Shown here: positions 15,944 to 24,342 of the stretch, piece after piece
Numbering within the stretch: position 1 is the stretch's first letter
Layout: every line of letters starts with the position of its first letter
Assembly (NCBI GenBank): GCA_902363135.1
Contig: CABIZF010000001.1
Location: 496,001 to 560,000 of the forward strand
Direction of reading: 5' to 3'
Origin: Lachnospiraceae bacterium
GTDB lineage: Bacteria > Bacillota > Clostridia > Lachnospirales > Lachnospiraceae
DNA length: 64,000 nt
Made by a program: the position numbers and the translations under genes
Notes under the pieces: model-generated
Database searches by the model: none
What the model was told of the DNA's origin: nothing
Seen by the model: only the letters and a program-made list of their open reading frames with translations

Positions 15944-17737
15944 ATGTATATTTTTTTGAAACAAAGATGGAATGCTTTTTTAAAGATGGGATTAAAAAAG
16001 AAAACGTTATTGTTTGTAATGGGAATATTCGGCATTGGGATGTTCATTTCAGTGGTGGCATTTAGCAGTATTTATCGTAATTTATGGAAGAAATCAGTAA
16101 TACAGCAAATTGAAAATATCAGTAAGGGTAGAGAAGAAAGCATTCAAAAGTATGTAAGCGGATTAGAAGATATGGCTTATAATGTGAGCTACAGCAACTG
16201 GTTGCAGGATATTTTTCAAAAGAATGTTACAGCCATTCGCATGATGGAAATGCAGGAAAATGCGGAAGATTTTCTTTGCAGTTTAAGCACTTTGTATGAT
16301 GGAAATCAGTTTGCGGCAATCGCACTTCGTGGAACACGAGTGACGGGTACACATGATTATTTTCTGGATTATGGGAAAGATATTACGAAAGCTAGCTGGT
16401 ATCAAAAACTTCTGATGGAAGGTAAATATGTACAGATCGGAGAAGGCGAGGAAAAAGGAATTTATCGTGGGCATCCCGAATGGGATATGACGATTTATTA
16501 TCGAGTGAATGATTATAATACGTTAGAGACGACTGGAGTCATGGTAATTACAATTCCAATGAAAAATTTAAAAAGTCTTTTGGATAACAGCTATGAGGAA
16601 GTTTGTTTTGTGTTACAGGCAGCCGATGGGACGCAGATCTGTTCGGATATGCCTGGAAAATTCCAAGAGAAAATGAGCCAAAACCGGGATCAAATTATGC
16701 GAGAAGGACAGTGTCTGAACCTTGGGGATGGTTATTATGCGTTAAACCATAAAATATCTACGGATTTTTTTGACTGGAATCTGATTACATTGACGGATGC
16801 AAATCAACAAAAACTGAATAATCCTATGTTGGTTGTTATTTTTATCGGGATGCTTGGAATGGCAGGAGCCCTTCTGTTGGTGGTTTCAATTGTTGTATCA
16901 CATTATCTTACAAGACCGATTTTGACTTGCAAAAACGCAATGCTGGAAATTCGGAATAATCGTTTGGGTGTTACAATTCCGAATGGATATCAGGATGAAA
17001 TCGGAGAACTGATACAAGGATTCAATGAAATGTCCAGTTCGTTGGAAAGCCTTGTTGAGAAAAATAAGATGATTACGGCACTGCAAAAAGAAGCAGAATT
17101 AAAAAATCTGGAGAGACAGATTAATCCACATTTTTTATTTAACACACTGGAAATTATTAACAGTCTGATTTTGGGAAGAAAAGAAAAATCAGCGATGCTT
17201 GTATGTGAGACATTAGGAAAACTGTATAGATACAATCTGAGGGGGAGTAAGTGGATTACTCTTCGGGACGAATTGGAATATACAAAACAGTATTTGCTGA
17301 TCATGAAATACAAAATTGATGATTTGACTGTGATGGAAGAAGTGGATGAAAACTTGTTGAATCTTGTATTTTTAAAAGTCATTTTACAGCCGATTGTGGA
17401 AAATTCAATTAAACATGGATTTCTTGGAAGGAGTATGGAATGTTGTATTTCTATTTTAGTAGAACGACAAAACGAAAAGGTACATATCGAACTAATGGAT
17501 AATGGGAATGGCATAGAGAAAGAAAGCCTGCTGATGCTTCAGAAAGAAATTCAAGATATTCGAGAGAATCCGATGCAACATTTGCCAGAAAGTTCTCATA
17601 TTGGAGTAAAAAATGTAGCGCAGAGACTATTTCTTGAGTATGGAGAAGCGGCGGAGATCAGAATTCAGGCAAGTGCAGGATTGGGAACAAAAGTGGAGTT
17701 GAGTGTTCCAATTTTAGAAAAAGCGGAGGAAATGTAG
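15944..17737 (+). CDS. YesM-type sensor histidine kinase
   Basis: A 597-residue sensor of the LytS/YesM family. It has an N-terminal membrane helix (about 24-46), an extracytoplasmic Cache-like sensing domain to about 295, a second helix (about 297-322) and a HAMP linker. The phospho-acceptor motif RQINPHFLFNTLE (H396) and a GHKL ATPase domain with VENSIKHG and DNGNG follow. Such kinases sense extracellular glycans, often with the help of a binding protein, and phosphorylate the neighbouring AraC-type regulator. The stop codon is three bases before the regulator's start. Base composition from here to 26268 is clearly AT-richer than the flanks. The start codon has only a weak ribosome site. 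Confidence 0.92.
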   Translation: MYIFLKQRWNAFLKMGLKKKTLLFVMGIFGIGMFISVVAFSSIYRNLWKKSVIQQIENISKGREESIQKYVSGLEDMAYNVSYSNWLQDIFQKNVTAIRMMEMQENAEDFLCSLSTLYDGNQFAAIALRGTRVTGTHDYFLDYGKDITKASWYQKLLMEGKYVQIGEGEEKGIYRGHPEWDMTIYYRVNDYNTLETTGVMVITIPMKNLKSLLDNSYEEVCFVLQAADGTQICSDMPGKFQEKMSQNRDQIMREGQCLNLGDGYYALNHKISTDFFDWNLITLTDANQQKLNNPMLVVIFIGMLGMAGALLLVVSIVVSHYLTRPILTCKNAMLEIRNNRLGVTIPNGYQDEIGELIQGFNEMSSSLESLVEKNKMITALQKEAELKNLERQINPHFLFNTLEIINSLILGRKEKSAMLVCETLGKLYRYNLRGSKWITLRDELEYTKQYLLIMKYKIDDLTVMEEVDENLLNLVFLKVILQPIVENSIKHGFLGRSMECCISILVERQNEKVHIELMDNGNGIEKESLLMLQKEIQDIRENPMQHLPESSHIGVKNVAQRLFLEYGEAAEIRIQASAGLGTKVELSVPILEKAEEM

Positions 17738-17740
17738 CTT

Positions 17741-19180
17741 ATGTGGAAGGTTTGTGTTGCCGATGATGAAAAGTATGTGCTGAAAAGCATTACACAGAGA
17801 ATTGAGATAAGTGGGATGCCGTTTGAAATAGCCGGTGTGGCAGGAGATGGAAGAGAAGCCATTGCGCTGTATGAGACATATCACCCGGACGTTTTTTTTG
17901 TGGATATTAATATGCCGATCATAGATGGTCTTGATTTCATTTCTCGTATAAGGTTGCAGGATCCTGAAAGTAATACACTTTTTGTGATTATTAGTGGATA
18001 TGATGATTTTGCTTATATGAAGAAGGCAATACAACTTGGTGTTGTAAATTATTTAAAGAAGCCTATTTCAATGGAAGAATTTACGCTGGTAATTGAAACA
18101 TTAAGTGAACAGTTGAAAAATGCAGAGGAAAAAGAGCCTGTGGCTGAGATCATGAATTGGATAGATTTTACAAAAAACCTTCGGGAACAGGAAGTGTCAG
18201 GGAATTGGATTTGCATTTATGGATCACTTATAAGCCGAGAGGCAGGGCTTTTTTTGAACAATTGGAAGCGATTAGCAGGTGTGGAATGGAAAGGGATTAC
18301 TTTTTACGGTGTTGAAGATGTGCTTTTGCTTTTTTCCTGGCAGAATGTTGTTCTGGAAAGTAAACTGGAAGAGTGGTTGGCGCTTGGGCAATTGAGACCC
18401 GCAAAAAGATTAGCCTGTTTCCATGGGGTAGTATCTGATTATAATCAGATGATTTCGGATTTTGAAGATGTGTTTAATCTACGTTTTTATGGGGAATCAT
18501 CTGGAGTGGTAAATATTCAGAAAAGCCCGGGCGGAGTAACAGGAGATGAATTTTCTTTATATGAGAAATTTGACAGTGTGGTAGAAATGGGAAAAAAGGA
18601 GAAAATAGAAGAGAGCCTAAATGACATTTGGGAGCATGTATTACAGGACAAAAAGCAGTATCCGTCTATTCGACGGATTTATCAGTCGCTGATTATCGTT
18701 ATGGCCAATAAATATACAAAATATAGCATTGCACTTCCAGATGGCATGCGACAGGAACTTTTCCCATTTGCAACAGCACAGTTTTGGGATAGCAATGAGA
18801 TGAGGGAACAGTTGCAGGAATATGCAGACCAATTAAACGAAAAAATAAGGGAAACGCTTTCGAAGAGCGAGTTGACAGAACGTGCCATCCAGTATATGAG
18901 ACAACACTATCAGGAGGATATCAGCCTTGGAGATATTGCAGGTGCGCTGTATACGGCACCAGCGTACCTGGCAAAACGTTTTAAGGAAAAGAAAAATAGT
19001 ACGGTCATGCAGTATCTGGAAACAATTAGGATGAATCGTGCAAAAGAATTGCTTGAAGAGTCTGGGTTGTCTGTTACAGAAATTGCACAGGAGGTAGGAT
19101 ATGGTGATCCAAATTATTTCACAAGAAGCTTCAAGAAAAATTGTGCAAAAACGCCAAAACAATATAGAAATGAGTGCTGA
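17741..19180 (+). CDS. YesN-type AraC-family response regulator
   Basis: A 479-residue regulator. The N-terminal receiver domain has the pocket VADDE, phospho-acceptor D55 (FFVDINMPIIDG) and lysine K106/K107 (YLKKP). A variable middle region of about 230 residues follows. The C-terminal AraC helix-turn-helix pair spans about residues 380-479 (YQEDISLGDIAGALYTAPAYLAKRFKE ... VTEIAQEVGYGDPNYFTRSFKKNCAKTPKQYR). With the kinase upstream it should activate the sugar transporter and hydrolase genes that follow. Confidence 0.93.
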   Translation: MWKVCVADDEKYVLKSITQRIEISGMPFEIAGVAGDGREAIALYETYHPDVFFVDINMPIIDGLDFISRIRLQDPESNTLFVIISGYDDFAYMKKAIQLGVVNYLKKPISMEEFTLVIETLSEQLKNAEEKEPVAEIMNWIDFTKNLREQEVSGNWICIYGSLISREAGLFLNNWKRLAGVEWKGITFYGVEDVLLLFSWQNVVLESKLEEWLALGQLRPAKRLACFHGVVSDYNQMISDFEDVFNLRFYGESSGVVNIQKSPGGVTGDEFSLYEKFDSVVEMGKKEKIEESLNDIWEHVLQDKKQYPSIRRIYQSLIIVMANKYTKYSIALPDGMRQELFPFATAQFWDSNEMREQLQEYADQLNEKIRETLSKSELTERAIQYMRQHYQEDISLGDIAGALYTAPAYLAKRFKEKKNSTVMQYLETIRMNRAKELLEESGLSVTEIAQEVGYGDPNYFTRSFKKNCAKTPKQYRNEC

Positions 19181-19314
19181 AAATAAAAAACCTAACATAA
19201 AGAGAAAAGAAAATGCTAGAACAAGAAAAAAATCATCCTAGAGAAACGGGAAAAGAAGAGATACAATAGGCACATCAACAAAAAACACGAGAACGTGAGA
19301 AAGAGGTGCGAAAA

Positions 19315-20664
19315 ATGAAGAAAAAGATGTTGATGGTTTTATTAGGAGCAAGTATGGTATTGTCGCCGCTGACTGCTTTTGCAGATGGAGAGAAGACAAA
19401 AGTGACATTTTACATGTGGGCGGCGGATGCGGAACAGGAATTTGACCGAGCCGTCGTTGCACAGTATGAGGAAGAGCATCCGGATATTGATATTGAAGAA
19501 AATTATATTCCGTATTCGGAGTACTTAAGTAAGATCAATACGATGGCGGCCGCTGGAAGCATGCCGGATATTTTTAATCTCCCAGAAGGAAATGTGTTTG
19601 AGTGGGGGGAAAAGGGAGCGCTTCTTGATTTAAAGCCACTCTATGATAACGCTGGTGTAAAGCCTGAGGATGTCTCAGTGGATTCAGCTATCTTTTCAAC
19701 AGACAGCCAGATTTGGTCAGTAGGCTACAACGTCACGACCATGTGTATGTATTATAACAAGGATATGCTGATGGAAGCTGGTATTGATCTCCCATCGACA
19801 GATGCGGCATCACCGTGGTCTTGGGATGAATTTGTAGAGAATGCGAAAAAGATTACAAAGGACAGCAACGGAAATGGACCAGATGATGAAGGGTTTGACC
19901 CAGACAGTATCAGTGTTTATGGAACGATGATGCCAACTGACTGGGCAAAATTTATTGCATTACTTCACACAAACGGTGTTGGGATTTTGAATGAGGCTGG
20001 TGATGCGCTTGATATCAGCACACCAGAGGGAATAGAAGTAATTCAGGCGATTGCAGATCTTGGCAATACGATTCATTGTGCTCCGTCGAGTGCTATGGCA
20101 AAAGGAGCCTTCTCTGATGCGTCGGCGATGTTGATGAATGGTCAGGTCGCAATGGTAATAGATGGCGGTTGGGCGCTTGCAAACTATACAAATGAAGGAT
20201 TTGATGTGGGCGTAGCACCGGTTCCGGCGTTTCAGCAGGCTGCGGATATAAGCTGGACAGCAGGTCTGTGTATGTCTCCGAACGCGGCCGAAAACGAAGC
20301 GGCATTTGATTTCTATCAGTATTTTACAAATTTCACAAATTCGGTTGATGCAGCACTGAATCAGGGAGTATCGCTTGGAGGTCTTCCACAAACGCTGGAA
20401 GTATTTGATGGTGGAGAGAATGAACAGAAATGGATTTCCACTTATTCAAAGGTAGATGCAACGGAAATGTGCGAGGCATTTAAGAATATTTTGCAGGCAG
20501 ATACTACGATATTGGGGGACAACGTAAGGGTTAAAAATTTCCCGGTAATTGTTGACAATACGATTGTACCGGCTCTGGATAGTGTATGGCTGGGAGAGAC
20601 GACTGCAGAGGAGGCACTTACATCTTTGGACCTGTCAGATAGTATTGGTGGATATTGGAAATAG
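19315..20664 (+). CDS. Sugar ABC transporter substrate-binding protein (family 1), no lipobox
   Basis: A 449-residue extracellular solute-binding protein of the family that includes maltose- and oligosaccharide-binding proteins (YMWAADAEQEFDRAVVAQYEEEHPDI ... AMVIDGGWAL). The N-terminus MKKKMLMVLLGASMVLSPL ends in TAFA before DGEK and has no cysteine, so it looks like a cleaved secreted protein rather than a lipoprotein, which is unusual. The ATG at 19315 has correct spacing from AGAGG; a GTG at 19306 is too close. It precedes two permease genes, with a terminator-like hairpin in between. The upstream 130-base gap shows no clear promoter. Confidence 0.92.
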   Translation: MKKKMLMVLLGASMVLSPLTAFADGEKTKVTFYMWAADAEQEFDRAVVAQYEEEHPDIDIEENYIPYSEYLSKINTMAAAGSMPDIFNLPEGNVFEWGEKGALLDLKPLYDNAGVKPEDVSVDSAIFSTDSQIWSVGYNVTTMCMYYNKDMLMEAGIDLPSTDAASPWSWDEFVENAKKITKDSNGNGPDDEGFDPDSISVYGTMMPTDWAKFIALLHTNGVGILNEAGDALDISTPEGIEVIQAIADLGNTIHCAPSSAMAKGAFSDASAMLMNGQVAMVIDGGWALANYTNEGFDVGVAPVPAFQQAADISWTAGLCMSPNAAENEAAFDFYQYFTNFTNSVDAALNQGVSLGGLPQTLEVFDGGENEQKWISTYSKVDATEMCEAFKNILQADTTILGDNVRVKNFPVIVDNTIVPALDSVWLGETTAEEALTSLDLSDSIGGYWK

Positions 20665-20700
20665 TCAGATATATATCATTGATAAATAAGGCTTAAAAGA

Positions 20701-20740
20701 AATGCCTGGTCTGCAATAAAGTACAGGCCGGGCATTTTTT
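20701..20740 (+). terminator. Terminator-like hairpin inside the sugar transporter operon
   Basis: AATGCCTGG (20701-20709) pairs with CCGGGCATT (20728-20736, one G-U), followed by a T run. It lies between the binding-protein gene and the permeases, so it probably lets the binding protein be made in excess. Confidence 0.8.
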
Positions 20741-20789
20741 GACCTTCTGTGAAGCATATCCGTAGAAATGAATACTGGGGGTAGGGAAT

Positions 20790-21683
20790 TTGAAGAAATT
20801 AACTGTTAGAGAAAAAGCTCAATTAAAGTGGGGATATTTTTTTATCGGTCCGGCGATTATAGGACTGTTTTGCTTTAATTTTGGCCCAATGTTGTTCAGC
20901 ATGGGGATCAGTTTTACAAGCTGGGACGTGATTACGCCGTGGAAATTTATCGGGCTTGAGAATTATAAAAATCTGTTTAAGGATCCATTGGTCTTAAAGT
21001 CTCTTCAGGTGACCGCATATTATACGTTGCTGTCGGTTCCACTGGTAACTTGTATTCCATTACTGATTGCGATGCTTTTGAATACAAATGTAAAAGGAAT
21101 GTCCGTATTTCGAACGATTTTTTATATTCCATCCATCGTACCAGTAGTGGCAAGCTCTGCAATCTGGATGTATATTTACAATCCGATGTATGGACTTTTA
21201 AATAGTATCATTCGTGCATTGGGCGGCTCTTCTCACAATTTTATTTTCAGTCCGAAGGAGGTCATTCCTTCTTTGGCAGTTATGGCAGTATGGTCAGCGG
21301 GAAATACCGTCGTGATCTATTTGGCAGGACTTCAGGGAGTACCGAGGCAGTTGTATGAAGCTGCGGAATTGGATGGTGCCGGTCCGGTTGCAAGGTTTAA
21401 AAACATTACGGTACCGATGATGACTCCAATCATTTTTTATAATCTTGTCATGGCGATTATTGGTTCTATGCAAACGTTTACACAGTCTTATATTATGACG
21501 GATGGAGGACCATCCAATGCAAGCCTCTTTTATTCTTTGCTGGTATATAGAACAGCATTCAAACAATCAAAGATGGGGTATTCAGCAGCCATGTCGTGGG
21601 TATTATTTGTGATTATTGCAGCATTGACAGGACTGGTATTTAAGACATCTAATAAATGGGTAATTTATGAGAATGGAGACTGA
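20790..21683 (+). CDS. Sugar ABC transporter permease (MalF type)
   Basis: A 297-residue permease with six membrane helices and the EAA coupling loop YEAAELDGAGPVARFKNITVPMM. It probably starts with TTG at 20790 (KKLTVREKAQLKW), behind a GGGGGTAGGG stretch. The nearest upstream ATG (20768) is out of frame. It pairs with the next gene as a heterodimeric channel for the oligosaccharide bound by the protein encoded upstream. Confidence 0.93.
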   Translation: MKKLTVREKAQLKWGYFFIGPAIIGLFCFNFGPMLFSMGISFTSWDVITPWKFIGLENYKNLFKDPLVLKSLQVTAYYTLLSVPLVTCIPLLIAMLLNTNVKGMSVFRTIFYIPSIVPVVASSAIWMYIYNPMYGLLNSIIRALGGSSHNFIFSPKEVIPSLAVMAVWSAGNTVVIYLAGLQGVPRQLYEAAELDGAGPVARFKNITVPMMTPIIFYNLVMAIIGSMQTFTQSYIMTDGGPSNASLFYSLLVYRTAFKQSKMGYSAAMSWVLFVIIAALTGLVFKTSNKWVIYENGD

Positions 21684-21686
21684 CTT

Positions 21687-22514
21687 ATGAAAAAGATCAA
21701 GCGAGCACGATGCATTGCGTATATATTGTTGATTTTGATTTCTATTGCGATGCTGTTTCCTTTTTTCTGGATGGTGCGGAGTGCGTTTATGACAAATCGG
21801 GAAATCATGACTACGCCAATTCAATGGTTGCCAAGCCATTATGACCTGGAAAATTTCAAAAAAGCATTTGAACGGGCACCATTTGGAAAATATTTTATAA
21901 ATTCGGCGATTATTGTATTGATTAATATGGTAGGGTGCATTTTGAGCTCCAGCTTTATTGCATTTGGTTTTTCAAGACTGCGATTTCCGGGGAGAAAGCT
22001 TTGGTTTGCACTGTTGCTGTCCACTATGATGATTCCGCAGACAGTTCTGATGATTCCACAGTTCCTAATCTGGCAGTCGGTGGGAGCTTATAATACATTT
22101 ATTCCACTGACTGTTCCGTGCTTTTTCGGAAATGCATTTAATGTGTTTCTGGTTCGACAGTTTTATGCTGGAATTCCAAAGGAATATGATGAGGCAGCTC
22201 TGGTAGATGGAGCAAGTTATTTTACGATTTACAGTAAAATTCTTGTACCGATGGCAAAACCGGTATTGTGTTCTGTAGGTGTTTTTACTTTTATGAGTAC
22301 CTGGAATGATTTTATGGGACCGTTGCTTTATCTGGATAAGGAAAATCTGAAAACTGTTTCACTGGCACTGCAGAATTTTATGGGACAGCATAATAGTGAG
22401 TGGAATTTGATGATGGCGTTGTCGACGGTAATTACGCTACCAATGATAGTAGTTTATTTTATGGCACAAAGATATTTTATTGAAGGAATTACGTTTTCTG
22501 GACTGAAAGGATAG
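21687..22514 (+). CDS. Sugar ABC transporter permease (MalG type)
   Basis: A 275-residue permease with six membrane helices and the EAA loop YDEAALVDGASYFTIYSKILVPM. It starts four bases after the MalF-type gene ends. No ATPase gene is present in this cluster, so the transporter must borrow one; the MsmX/UgpC-type ATPase at 32773-33879 is a candidate. Confidence 0.93.
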   Translation: MKKIKRARCIAYILLILISIAMLFPFFWMVRSAFMTNREIMTTPIQWLPSHYDLENFKKAFERAPFGKYFINSAIIVLINMVGCILSSSFIAFGFSRLRFPGRKLWFALLLSTMMIPQTVLMIPQFLIWQSVGAYNTFIPLTVPCFFGNAFNVFLVRQFYAGIPKEYDEAALVDGASYFTIYSKILVPMAKPVLCSVGVFTFMSTWNDFMGPLLYLDKENLKTVSLALQNFMGQHNSEWNLMMALSTVITLPMIVVYFMAQRYFIEGITFSGLKG

Positions 22515-22542
22515 TATAGTAGAAAAGGGAGGAAAAAGAAAT

Positions 22543-24279
22543 ATGAAGTTGAATTTGCAGGAAATGCCATTTAGTACGAGAGGAAGCTACATGGTAGTCG
22601 GATACCATGAAGGAATATTTAATGGGCAGGAAATTAAAAAGGGCATTTATTTAAGAACTGTGCATGGAATGGCCCAGATGCCATTTATTGCCCAATTGAT
22701 ACCAGTAAACGGAGATGAAGAACTTAGCTATACCGTGGAGGCACAGCCACATGCATTGGAAGTAAAATGTGGCTGTGGCGTCATTACTTTTTCTTTTGCA
22801 GATGCTGACACTCTGGTGATAACAGGGAAGGGAGAAATGTTCGGGATTCGCTTTGAAATGCTACACCAGGGCAGTTTTGAGATGATAGAGCCAGTGATGA
22901 CAGGTAGAGGGCTTTCTTATCTGGTAAATAGCTTTGGAACAAAAACCAGATATATGCTTACCTGCCAGGGTGGAAAAGAAAATCTGGATCAGAAATGGAA
23001 TGTGAGTGGGGCGATGCATGCAGCATTTCAGGTAGATGCGGTAGATCGAACATTTACAGTGGTGCTTGAGGAGATTGAGGATTCTTGGTATCAGAAGAAC
23101 ACTGATTACGACATTGATCAGGTATGCGAAGATGCAAAAAAGGAATTTGATATGTTTTATCAGTCCATGCCGGTGGTACCGGAGCGCTTTGAAGAAGCCA
23201 GACGGAAGGCTGCTTATGTAAACTGGAGCAGCATTGTAAAGAAGAAAGGATTTTTGAAGCGAGATACAATGTTTATGTCTAAAAACTGGATGTGTAATGT
23301 CTGGACCTGGGATCATTGCTTTAATGCTATGGCCTTGGCATATGAAAATCCGCAGGAAGCATGGAATCAGTTCATGCTGCCATTTGATAATCAGACTGAG
23401 ACCGGAAGATTACCAGACAGTATCAATGACTCGCTTATCATTGACAATTATTGTAAACCACCGATTCATGGCTGGACACTGCGACATTTGAAAAGAATAA
23501 TGCATTTAGATAAAGACCAAGAATATGAAGCATATCAGGGCCTGAGTAAGTGGACAGAGTGGTGGCTGAACTATCGGGATCAAGATCATGATGGATTGTG
23601 TGAGTATACACACGGAAATGATTCTGGATGGGATAACTCTACAGTATTTCATGAATTGCCGCCGGTTACATCACCAGATTTGGCTACTTTTTTGATTATA
23701 CAGATGGAAGAACTGGCAAATTTGGCTGATGCGATCGGTAGGACGGAAGAGATGGAACATTGGAACCACAGGGCAGAAAAGATGAAGCAGCAGCTTTTTT
23801 CTCAGCTGTTTGATGGTGAAAAGCCTATTGCAATTCGTACAATTACAAGAGAAAAAATAGATTCTGAAAGTTTATTGGTGTATATGCCAATACTTCTTGG
23901 AATGGAGCTGCCAGAGGATAAGAAGCAGTATATGATCAGGCAGCTGAAAAGCAAACGTTTTTGCACCGAACATGGACTGGCAACAGAAAGTCCGCAAAGT
24001 CCGTTATATGAGTCAGATGGTTACTGGCGGGGACCGATTTGGGCTCCGAGTACAATGCTGTTGGCAGACGGATTGTGGGAATGCGGAGAAAAAGAGTTTG
24101 TAAAAAGTCTGACCGAAAAGTTTTGTGAAATGGTTTTGAAGAGTGGCTGTGCAGAGAATTTTGATGCTTTAACCGGAGACGGACTCAGAGACAGAGCGTA
24201 TACCTGGACTGCCAGTGTAATGCTTGTGATGGCGCATGAATTTCTGGCAGAGGAAACAGAAGGTACTAAACTGATCTGA
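22543..24279 (+). CDS. GH63-like (alpha/alpha)6 glycoside hydrolase
   Basis: A 578-residue protein without a signal peptide, so intracellular. The N-terminal 200 residues look beta-rich. The C-terminal part has the (alpha/alpha)6-barrel motifs of GH63 and related clan GH-G enzymes: WTWDHCFNA, GRLPDSINDS, HGNDSGWDNS (residues 357-366) and YWRGPIWAPS (494-503). Clan members cleave alpha-glucosides, mannosylglycerate or trehalose with inversion. The exact substrate is not shown by sequence. Its place beside a GH36 enzyme and a sugar importer suggests that it acts on imported oligosaccharides. Confidence 0.82.
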   Translation: MKLNLQEMPFSTRGSYMVVGYHEGIFNGQEIKKGIYLRTVHGMAQMPFIAQLIPVNGDEELSYTVEAQPHALEVKCGCGVITFSFADADTLVITGKGEMFGIRFEMLHQGSFEMIEPVMTGRGLSYLVNSFGTKTRYMLTCQGGKENLDQKWNVSGAMHAAFQVDAVDRTFTVVLEEIEDSWYQKNTDYDIDQVCEDAKKEFDMFYQSMPVVPERFEEARRKAAYVNWSSIVKKKGFLKRDTMFMSKNWMCNVWTWDHCFNAMALAYENPQEAWNQFMLPFDNQTETGRLPDSINDSLIIDNYCKPPIHGWTLRHLKRIMHLDKDQEYEAYQGLSKWTEWWLNYRDQDHDGLCEYTHGNDSGWDNSTVFHELPPVTSPDLATFLIIQMEELANLADAIGRTEEMEHWNHRAEKMKQQLFSQLFDGEKPIAIRTITREKIDSESLLVYMPILLGMELPEDKKQYMIRQLKSKRFCTEHGLATESPQSPLYESDGYWRGPIWAPSTMLLADGLWECGEKEFVKSLTEKFCEMVLKSGCAENFDALTGDGLRDRAYTWTASVMLVMAHEFLAEETEGTKLI

Positions 24280-24342
24280 GGAAGAAGTAGATTGAAAGTC
24301 AGATGTAGCTGTAGCGTGAAGATAAAGAATGGAGAGGAATAT

